Source: Candidatus Poribacteria bacterium (GTDB lineage: Bacteria > Poribacteria > WGA-4E > JAJDTR01). From it: 50,882 nucleotides of DNA. Shown here piece after piece: positions 44,650 through 50,882 of this stretch (its first letter is position 1; every line of letters starts with the position of its first letter). The notes beneath the pieces are model-generated. The model did no database searches and was not told the origin of the DNA. It saw only the letters and a program-made list of their open reading frames with translations. The translations under genes were made by a program, and so were the position numbers. The DNA lies in the NCBI GenBank assembly GCA_028820655.1, contig JAPPIK010000037.1:32869-83750 (forward strand), read 5' to 3'.

Positions 44650-45648
44650 TCACTCATCCCACGGCAACGGCACGCCAAGTCTCTGACTCACCGCACGCGC
44701 CGACTGCTGCTCGTCCGCACCGTAACGAATGCCCTCACGCCGGTGCATCTCCATAAGTTCCGCTTCCATCGCACCCGGAAGCAACGCGCGGTCATACCCC
44801 GGCATCGGCTCGTATGTCTCGCGCACGCCCCTCACCATCCGGTCAACCTCCGCTTTCAAGACCGCCTCCGGCATCACGGAGTCGATACGGATGGCGAGAA
44901 CCATTCCCCCCAACCGTGCCCCGCCCCATTTGGCGGTGTCCGCAGGCGGCGGTTCGGTGAATCCGGTCAACGCGCCGCCCAGCAGACTGGCAACCGCCGT
45001 GTACCCGATGCTCTTGAAAAACGCCGCCGGGATCAGCGACAGAAGTTCGTCGAATTCGGGTCCGCGCTGGTAATCCGCCAATATGCACGTTGCGGCATCG
45101 AGCACAACCGGCGGCTCCTCTCCGGACGGAATGGCAAAACAGATGGGCGGATTGCCGAAATAACCGAGTTGCGCTCCGCGCCCTCCCGCTCTGCCCTGAT
45201 CGGAATAGCCCTGCACCGAGAACCCGATACAACCAGCCTCGCTGCACATTCGCGCATAGTGACCTGCCGAGCCGTAATGCCCTATATAGCGCACAAGCCC
45301 TATCCCCATACCCAACTCCTTCGCCTTCACGATTGCACCTTCTGCCGCGCGCACCATCGGCAGATAGCCGAGCGTGCCGTTCCCGTCCAGTACCACTGCC
45401 GTCGGCGACTCACGGATTACGCGGATGTCAGGCTGTGGATTGTGGCTTCCAGTCTCGAATCCGCTGCAGTAGCCGTTGGTGGTCCGCGTGCCGTGCGTGC
45501 GCACGCCGCGCAGGTCCGAGTTGACCAAGAGCCGGCTAATCAGCGCCGCGTGCTCGTTAGACAATCCGGCTCTCTCATAACAAGCCGTACAAAAAGCGAG
45601 CAACCGGCCTTCCCGTACCCGCAAAAATGATTCCGGGGGTCGATTCAT
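44650..45648 (-). CDS. Ldh-family oxidoreductase, second member
   Basis: 332 residues. Family blocks are SDLRGVRTHGTRTTNGY (the SHG of the family is THG), IGHYGSAGHYARMC, FGNPPICFAIPSGEE and VVLDAATCILADYQRG. It is more diverged and shorter than the member at 20457; its coenzyme-binding middle (AGGRGAQLGYFG) keeps only part of the usual pattern. Substrate is unknown. The plus-strand frames over it are shadows. Confidence 0.8.
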   Translation of the reverse strand: MNRPPESFLRVREGRLLAFCTACYERAGLSNEHAALISRLLVNSDLRGVRTHGTRTTNGYCSGFETGSHNPQPDIRVIRESPTAVVLDGNGTLGYLPMVRAAEGAIVKAKELGMGIGLVRYIGHYGSAGHYARMCSEAGCIGFSVQGYSDQGRAGGRGAQLGYFGNPPICFAIPSGEEPPVVLDAATCILADYQRGPEFDELLSLIPAAFFKSIGYTAVASLLGGALTGFTEPPPADTAKWGGARLGGMVLAIRIDSVMPEAVLKAEVDRMVRGVRETYEPMPGYDRALLPGAMEAELMEMHRREGIRYGADEQQSARAVSQRLGVPLPWDE

Positions 45649-46780
45649 TTATACTCCTCGTGAAGTGGCTATGTAGTTGATAGTTAACGAACTCGCTGCC
45701 AACAAGATTCTATACTGATTCGTAATCCATGAGTCTCAACAACCAAGGCTTCTTAACAGCAAATTCATTGTGCGTGTAAGGACTTACCCAGTCAGGTTGA
45801 TAGTAGCAAGCAAGATCAAGTGAGTGAATATCGAATGCGATCCTAATAGCGCGCGATAGAGATCCCTTCATTGGACATCTTTCTAAAATGGATCTATGTG
45901 GTTATAGTAATGTTGAAGATCAGAATATCTGCACCGATTGGCAGCTTGTCTCGGGGTATTTTAAGTTGACAATCTTTGGTTTTGTCCGGATTATTACTGA
46001 CAAAGATCTTTCGCGTTGTCACGTCTCGATTTTAACTGGATTACTTAACACTTATGTGGTATACTAGCATTGCGCTCCCTCTGTAGGGTGCAGTTCAAAT
46101 GATGCCGGGTGTCGCAACTCTATGAAATCAGATCGAATTTATATCGTCGACCTCCCCGTAGTTTGGCGTAGCGGGAGGAGGCGCGCTGAAGCATATTCGC
46201 AGTTTATCGCAGAATACCGTATGGCGCCCCAAGCCCGTCAAACCCGTGTCATCACTGGATTCCAGGCCGATTTTTGCGAATAGCCACCGTCTGCGACGAC
46301 ATCCGGCATCGCAGGCAGAATTGAATCATGCAACCAAGGGGAACAAGCAGGGTAACCGTCAATCATGGAAGATCGATTGCGAGTCACGGGAAACAGAAAA
46401 TCCGGACAGAAAACGCTTCAGATGATTGAATCACGGAGATACCTGCCTACGATCGGCAAAATGAAGGGCAAGCGGACGAGCAACCTCCTCCGAATCGCCC
46501 AAATCATTTAATCGTCCATGTACGCCTGTGGCTACTCAACGCTCGGAAAATTCCCCGTAACGACCGTTAATATGTTGGAAAGAAGTCTATTGTGCGTCAG
46601 GCTTGTAGTAGCGGTCAAGCGAGTGAATAACGGACAGCCATAAGAGTTGCACAACAATTATACAAACGACCAAGAACTGAGTCAATCGTGAAGATGAACG
46701 CTCAGCAAGTATGAACGCCTCAACTTCCCATACTCATCGATTGGATATGTTCCGAATTCGGTTCTCCTAACCACTGACCA
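45649..46780. other. Long gene-free region with repeats
   Basis: About 1.1 kb without a supported gene. It holds dispersed-block pieces near 45818-45870 and 46615-46640, the words ACATCTTTCTAAAAT and TTGGAAAGAAGTCT, and a CTGTAGGGTGCAG stub near 46082. A 48-codon open frame at 46365-46511 is basic, but nothing supports it. Confidence 0.5.
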
Positions 46781-46792
46781 CCGCTTTTCACC

Positions 46793-46821
46793 TTGACATC
46801 AACCCCGCTTCATGTTACTTT
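46793..46821 (+). promoter_or_regulatory. Candidate hisC promoter
   Basis: A perfect TTGACA at 46793-46798; an extended -10-like TGTTACTTT follows about 16 bases later. It overlaps the longest reading frame of hisC, so the start must be downstream, at 46868. Confidence 0.5.
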
Positions 46822-46867
46822 TTGGGACGTTAGCAACCCAAGAATAATAACACAAATCAGGTACTTT

Positions 46868-47950
46868 ATGATCCCCAAGCCGGGCATTGAAACCATCCAA
46901 CCCTACCAAGGCGGCAAGCCGATTGAGGAAGTTCAACGCGAGTATGGGATCGACGACATCATCAAACTAGCCTCCAACGAAAACCCGCTCGGTCCTTCGC
47001 CCTTGGCGAAGGAAGCAATCAAACGATCAGCCGCGGAGGTGAATCTTTACCCGGACGGAAACGCGTATTACCTCAAAAACGAGCTCGCCGAACATTTGGG
47101 GGTTGCGCCGGATTATCTCATCCTCGGAAACGGTTCCAACGATGTTCTCCAGATTGTCGGAGAGACCTACATCTCGCCCGGTGATGAGGTCATCTATTCT
47201 GAAAGCGCCTTCGTCGTTTATATGTTGGTCTCCAAGATCTGCGGCGCGAAATCGGTCGTGACGCCGAGACGCGGCTGCGCGCATGATCTGGACGCCATGG
47301 CGGACGCAATCACCGACTCGACCAAGGTGATCTTCATTGCCAATCCGAACAACCCGACCGGCACCATGGTCACGAAGGCTGAGACGGAGCGCCTGATGGA
47401 GAGCGTACCGGACGATGTGCTCGTCGTCTTTGACGAGGCGTACTACGAATACGTCGAGCGTCCCGACTACCCGCAAACGCTCCCGTACGTGGAGGAGGGG
47501 CGCAACGTCATCATCACCCGAACCTTCTCGAAAATCTACGGGCTTGCCGGACTGCGGATCGGTTACGGAATTGCCAAACCGGCGACCATAGAGATGATGA
47601 ACCGGGTGCGCCAGCCGTTCAACTGCAACCTGATTGCCCAAGCCGCGGGTCACGCCGCGCTCAACGATGCGGATCACGTTCGCCTCAGCCTGGAGTTGAA
47701 TGCCGCAGGGAAGGTCTACTTGTACGAGGCGTTGGAACGTCTCGGTCTGGAGTACGTCGAAACGGAAGGGAATTTCATCTTGGTTCAGCTAGGCAGGTCG
47801 GGACAAGACACAGCCGATGCCCTGATGCGCAAGGGCGTCATCGTCCGCCCCATGGCGGCTTACGGCTTTCCCGACGCCGTCAGGGTAACGATTGGGAAAC
47901 TCGATGAAAACAGGCGATTCATAACCTCGTTGCGGGAAGTATTGAACTGA
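46868..47950 (+). CDS. hisC: Histidinol-phosphate aminotransferase
   Basis: PLP enzyme of histidine synthesis. The family opening LASNENPLGPSP, the middle IFIANPNNPTGTM and FDEAYYEYV, and the PLP lysine in TRTFSKIYGLAGLRIGYG are all present. About 360 residues from ATG 46868, where AGGT lies five bases upstream. Earlier starts fall in the promoter. No other his gene is adjacent, so it may also serve as an aromatic aminotransferase, as some HisC do. A hairpin follows the stop. Confidence 0.92.
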   Translation: MIPKPGIETIQPYQGGKPIEEVQREYGIDDIIKLASNENPLGPSPLAKEAIKRSAAEVNLYPDGNAYYLKNELAEHLGVAPDYLILGNGSNDVLQIVGETYISPGDEVIYSESAFVVYMLVSKICGAKSVVTPRRGCAHDLDAMADAITDSTKVIFIANPNNPTGTMVTKAETERLMESVPDDVLVVFDEAYYEYVERPDYPQTLPYVEEGRNVIITRTFSKIYGLAGLRIGYGIAKPATIEMMNRVRQPFNCNLIAQAAGHAALNDADHVRLSLELNAAGKVYLYEALERLGLEYVETEGNFILVQLGRSGQDTADALMRKGVIVRPMAAYGFPDAVRVTIGKLDENRRFITSLREVLN

Positions 47951-47962
47951 AGAAGCTCGACT

Positions 47963-47991
47963 CCGAGTTTTTCTTCAAAACTCGGTTTCTT
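47963..47991 (+). terminator. Hairpin terminator after hisC
   Basis: Stem CCGAGTTTT (47963-47971), loop TCTTC, stem AAAACTCGG (47977-47985), followed by TTTCTT. It lies in the 61-bp gap before ispG. It may reduce read-through, or be another repeat hairpin like that at 17779. Confidence 0.5.
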
Positions 47992-48011
47992 AACGAGCCA
48001 GGTAAACACTA

Positions 48012-49139
48012 ATGAACCAACTGCTCCAACTCGACAATCGAAAACTAACAAAGCGGGTCAATGTCGGCGGCGTGCCGATCGGCGGCGGAAGTCCGATCTC
48101 AATCCAGACGATGACCACCACCCTCACGCACGACACGGACGCGACCATGCACCAAATCGACCGCTGCGTGGAGGCGGGCGCCCAGATCGTCCGCGTCGCC
48201 GTACCCGATGAACGCGACGCCAAGGCGCTCTCGACACTCGTCAAGCGAGCATCCGTTCCGATTGTCTCCGACATCCATTTCAACTACCGCTACGCTCTCG
48301 ACGCCATTGACGCCGATGTCGCAAAGGTGCGCATCAACCCGGGCAACATCGGGAGTGAGGAGCGAATCGCGCAGGTGTTGAGCACGGCAAAATCGGCGAA
48401 TATCCCCATCCGCATCGGCGTTAATGAAGGCTCGTTGGAAAAAGACCTGCTTGAGAAATACCCCTCTCCAACCGCGGAAGCGCTGGTGGAAAGTGCCATG
48501 CGCCACGTCAAAATCTGCGAGGACCACGATTTCACCGACATTGCCATCTCCGTCAAGTCAAGCGATCCGCTCCGCATGATTGAAGCCAATCGGATGCTTT
48601 CGGCAAAGGTGCGCTATCCGCTTCATCTGGGAGTCACGGAGGCGGGCACGCCGCGCCGGTCCCACGTGAAATCGACGCTCGGCATCGGCACGCTGCTGAT
48701 GGAGGGCATCGGAGACACCATCCGCATCTCAATCACCGGCGACCCCGTCGAGGAGGTGCTCACGGCTAAAGAACTGCTGCGCACCCTGGGTCTGACTGAG
48801 AACATCCTTGACGTTGTGTCCTGTCCGTTTTGCGGCAGGGGCGATCCCGAAGCCGACTACGAAGGCATTGTCGCCGCCGCCGAAGAACTGTTGGAGAAAC
48901 ACGGGGTAAAGATCCCGGTCGCCGTCATGGGATGCGAAGTCAATGGCCCCGGAGAAACGCGCAATGCGGAAGTCGGCATCCATCTCGGCGGCAAGGAGCT
49001 TGCCGTGTTGAAGGTCCGCGGGGAAAAAGTGAAAACCTTCCGCGGCAGAGACGAAGTAAACCCGCAGTTCCTCGCTAACGCGCTCTTTGAGGCGGCGGCG
49101 CAAGTTCAAAATGAATCGGGCGATACGGAATCGCAATGA
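48012..49139 (+). CDS. ispG: 4-hydroxy-3-methylbut-2-enyl diphosphate synthase (IspG/GcpE)
   Basis: Iron-sulfur enzyme of the non-mevalonate isoprenoid pathway. The N-terminal TIM barrel has SPISIQTMTTT and VSDIHFNYRYALDA. The C-terminal 4Fe-4S part has SCPFCGRGD and MGCEVNGPGETRNAEVG, with the three Cys and the Glu ligand. 375 residues is the normal bacterial length. The gene follows hisC after 61 bases with a hairpin between. Confidence 0.96.
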   Translation: MNQLLQLDNRKLTKRVNVGGVPIGGGSPISIQTMTTTLTHDTDATMHQIDRCVEAGAQIVRVAVPDERDAKALSTLVKRASVPIVSDIHFNYRYALDAIDADVAKVRINPGNIGSEERIAQVLSTAKSANIPIRIGVNEGSLEKDLLEKYPSPTAEALVESAMRHVKICEDHDFTDIAISVKSSDPLRMIEANRMLSAKVRYPLHLGVTEAGTPRRSHVKSTLGIGTLLMEGIGDTIRISITGDPVEEVLTAKELLRTLGLTENILDVVSCPFCGRGDPEADYEGIVAAAEELLEKHGVKIPVAVMGCEVNGPGETRNAEVGIHLGGKELAVLKVRGEKVKTFRGRDEVNPQFLANALFEAAAQVQNESGDTESQ

Positions 49140-49239
49140 GGGAACACCAAACCTGACTGCCTTCAACCATAGCGAACAATAAGCCCTTCGGAATCTCGCC
49201 GCCGCCGCACCTCCCGCTTATACTACGTGCGCTAAGTTC

Positions 49240-49302
49240 GTAGCACCACAATTCATTGTGCGTTAGGCTCGTAGTAGCAAGATTCATCGCTTGCAAGAGG
49301 CA
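49240..49302. repeat. Two GTAG-hairpin units
   Basis: Units at 49240 (GTAGCACCACAATTCATTGTG) and 49271 (GTAGTAGCAAGATTCATCGC), 31 bp apart, the same period as in the array at the end of the window. They end just before the next gene. Confidence 0.65.
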
Positions 49303-49311
49303 TTATAACGT

Positions 49312-50499
49312 ATGAAAATAACCAACATCGAAACATTCATTGTGGACGCAGGTTGGCGCCCATGGACATTCGTAAAAATCGAGACGGACGAAGGGGTCAC
49401 CGGTTACGGTGAGTGCAGCGACGGATCGGCGCCGCACGGGGTCGTCGGTACCATCGAGGATCTGAAACCGAGGTTAATCGGTGAGGATCCCAGGGCTTTT
49501 GAGATGCGTTTCTGGGACATGATTCGCCGAACACGGCAGAGTCCCGGCGGTATCGCCGCCAAGGCAATCGCCGGCATCGACTGCGCGCTCATCGACATCA
49601 AGGCGAAGGCGCTCGGCATCTCTGTCGTCGAACTTTTCGGCGGTCCGACCCGAGATAGCGTCCGCGTGTATTGGTCGCACTGCGGCACATCGCGTGCGCG
49701 GAATTATGATCTCATCGGCGTGCCGCCGCTCCGATCCATGGAAGATATCGCCGATCTCGGACGCGAAGTCGTTAGTCGAGGTTTCACCGCGCTCAAGACC
49801 AACATCGTGTTTCCGGGGAATCCCTCGTCGCTGTATTGGAGCGGGTTCGACCGCGGCCCCGGCACTACCGATCAAGTCGCCAGCACCGAACTCCTGCGTC
49901 ACATCGAAACGCTTCTCGGCACATTTCGGGACGCCATAGGACCGGATATCGGTTTGTGTTTGGACCTCAATTTCAACTTCAAAACCGAAAGCTGCCTGCG
50001 AATTGCCAAAGTGGTGGAGCAGTTCGATCTCCAGTGGCTCGAGATCGACATGTACGATCCCGAAGCGATCCTGCAAATCAAGGAGTCGACGACGACACGC
50101 ATCTGTACCGGGGAAAACCTGTTCTACATGCGCGAGTTTATCCCGTACTTGGAATTGCACGCCGCGGACGTGTTGATGATCGATGTTCCGTGGAACGGAT
50201 TCTCACAGTCCAAGAAGATGGGCGATCTCGCCGAGGTTTATCAAACGAACATTGCCCCGCACAACTACTATAGCCATCTCGCCTCATACATAAGCGCGAG
50301 TCTGTGTGCCGTTTTGCCGAACGTCCGCATCATGGAGATCGACATCGACGATGTCCCATGGAAGGACGACCTCGTGACCGACCCGCCCGAAATCGTTGAC
50401 GGTTACATGACGGTGCCGACCAAACCGGGATGGGGAACGGACCTCAACGAGGATGAGATCGTCAAACATCTGGTGGACAACCGCTGGACCCCTCCGTAG
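49312..50499 (+). CDS. Enolase-superfamily protein, mandelate racemase/muconate lactonizing group
   Basis: 395 residues. The N-terminal capping domain is followed by a TIM barrel. Metal ligands are Asp in CLDLNFN, Glu in QWLEIDM and Glu in CTGENLF. A His in IAPHNYYSHLAS is placed as in the His-Asp dyad of mandelate racemase, and LKTN replaces the KxK. Members usually dehydrate or racemise sugar acids. The closest known group may be galactonate dehydratase-like, but the sequence alone does not decide. Confidence 0.85.
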   Translation: MKITNIETFIVDAGWRPWTFVKIETDEGVTGYGECSDGSAPHGVVGTIEDLKPRLIGEDPRAFEMRFWDMIRRTRQSPGGIAAKAIAGIDCALIDIKAKALGISVVELFGGPTRDSVRVYWSHCGTSRARNYDLIGVPPLRSMEDIADLGREVVSRGFTALKTNIVFPGNPSSLYWSGFDRGPGTTDQVASTELLRHIETLLGTFRDAIGPDIGLCLDLNFNFKTESCLRIAKVVEQFDLQWLEIDMYDPEAILQIKESTTTRICTGENLFYMREFIPYLELHAADVLMIDVPWNGFSQSKKMGDLAEVYQTNIAPHNYYSHLASYISASLCAVLPNVRIMEIDIDDVPWKDDLVTDPPEIVDGYMTVPTKPGWGTDLNEDEIVKHLVDNRWTPP

Positions 50500-50558
50500 T
50501 AACCAAGGTTTGCGGATTCTCATGAACCGCGGTGCTTGTTTCATACTGCGGCGCTTCT

Positions 50559-50581
50559 GTAGCGAACGCAGATCTGCGTTC
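50559..50581. repeat. GTAG-hairpin with a distinct stem
   Basis: GTAGCGAACGCAGATCTGCGTTC: arms GAACGCAGA and TCTGCGTTC, nearly perfect. It directly precedes the 31-bp array and has the same CAGGCTC spacer. Confidence 0.65.
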
Positions 50582-50587
50582 AGGCTC

Positions 50588-50882
50588 GTAGCAGCACAAT
50601 TCATTTTGCGTCAGGCTCATAGTAGCACAATTCATTGTGTGCCAGGCTCGTAGCACCACAATTCATCGCGCGTCATGCTCGTAGCAGCAAAATTCATTGC
50701 GCGTCAGGCTCGTAGCACCACAATTCACGGTGCGTCAGGCTCGTAGTAGCACAATTCCTCGTACGTCTGGTTCGTAGTAGCACAATTCACGGTGCGTCAG
50801 GCTCGTAGTAGCACAATTCATTGTGCGTCAGGCTTGTAGTAGCACAATTCATTGTGCGTCAGGTTTGTAGTAGCACAATTCA
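50588..50882. repeat. Tandem array of 31-bp hairpin units, cut by the window end
   Basis: Units start every 31 bases at 50588, 50619, 50650, 50681, 50712, 50743, 50774, 50805, 50836 and 50867 (partial). The consensus is GTAGTAGCACAATTCATTG then TGCGTCAGGCTC. The units differ by a few bases each. There are no spacers, so it is not a CRISPR. Confidence 0.9.

Noticed and set aside
44743-45630. 295-codon plus-strand frame opposite the second Ldh gene
   Set aside because: The minus strand has clear Ldh-family motifs; this frame is its shadow.
46365-46511. 48-codon basic open frame in the 45.6-46.8 kb gap
   Set aside because: Weak ribosome site, no similarity, and length expected by chance.
50588-50882. 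Possible CRISPR array
   Set aside because: The 31-base units follow each other directly with no spacer DNA between, and no cas genes are present.

Overview
This 50.9 kb window is a chromosomal segment of a diderm (Gram-negative-type) bacterium. Evidence for two membranes is a TonB-dependent outer-membrane receptor, a Kdo-activating enzyme (kdsB), an RlpA-type murein protein, a lipobox lipoprotein and the non-mevalonate enzyme ispG. The mixture of ceramidase-like, Ldh-family, LarA-like (DUF2088), enolase-superfamily and PYROXD2-like enzymes, with intergenic DNA full of short hairpin repeats, resembles what I remember of Candidatus Poribacteria and related sponge or soil lineages. That placement is inference; no 16S or marker tree could be run. 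TTG and GTG starts with good Shine-Dalgarno (SD) sequences are common (argH, an ABC ATPase, an Ldh enzyme, an Nth-like glycosylase, a lipoprotein).

Layout. 1-1.6 kb is a gene-free field of dispersed repeats. 1.6-4.7 kb holds argH, a double-domain RlpA protein and pyrF. 4.8-6.9 kb holds two paralogous membrane J-domain proteins. 7-9.9 kb is the classic lepA-lepB pair. 9.9-14.8 kb has an orphan sugar-type ABC ATPase and a 1214-residue UvrD/AddA-like helicase whose nuclease site is altered. 15-17.7 kb has the TonB receptor and a VOC protein. 18-20 kb, on the minus strand, carries rpoZ with a strong terminator and a ceramidase-like protein. 20.4-29.6 kb, on the plus strand, carries an Ldh oxidoreductase with a triplicated 3' end, an EndoIII-like glycosylase, sat, a Zn-alcohol dehydrogenase, a LarA-like protein, a small membrane protein, an unusual ClpX-like ATPase and a periplasmic Spy-like protein. 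A tRNA-Ala(GGC) and kdsB follow on the minus strand.

30.9-39.1 kb has an unknown helical protein, a PYROXD2-like flavoenzyme, a parallel beta-helix lipoprotein, a GrpB pseudogene, a LURP-one/scramblase-like protein, a UPF0173 hydrolase and a large exported transglutaminase-fold protein lacking its Cys. 39.1-43.3 kb is the mobile zone: an IS110-family element with a candidate bridge RNA, two MITE-like elements around a small membrane protein, and a VapBC toxin-antitoxin pair lying between two copies of the 3' end of a threonine synthase gene. 43.3-50.5 kb has that threonine synthase, a second Ldh enzyme, hisC, ispG and an enolase-superfamily protein. The window ends inside a 31-bp tandem array.

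No single large undescribed operon stands out. The most distinctive signals are: a family of short intergenic hairpins beginning GTAG whose arms differ between copies but stay complementary, and which sometimes supply stop codons; the ClpX-like ATPase with a duplicated C-terminal domain; the membrane J-protein pair; and the thrC-tail/VapBC duplication. Core metabolic genes (argH, pyrF, hisC, sat, thrC, ispG) are scattered singly rather than grouped in pathway operons.
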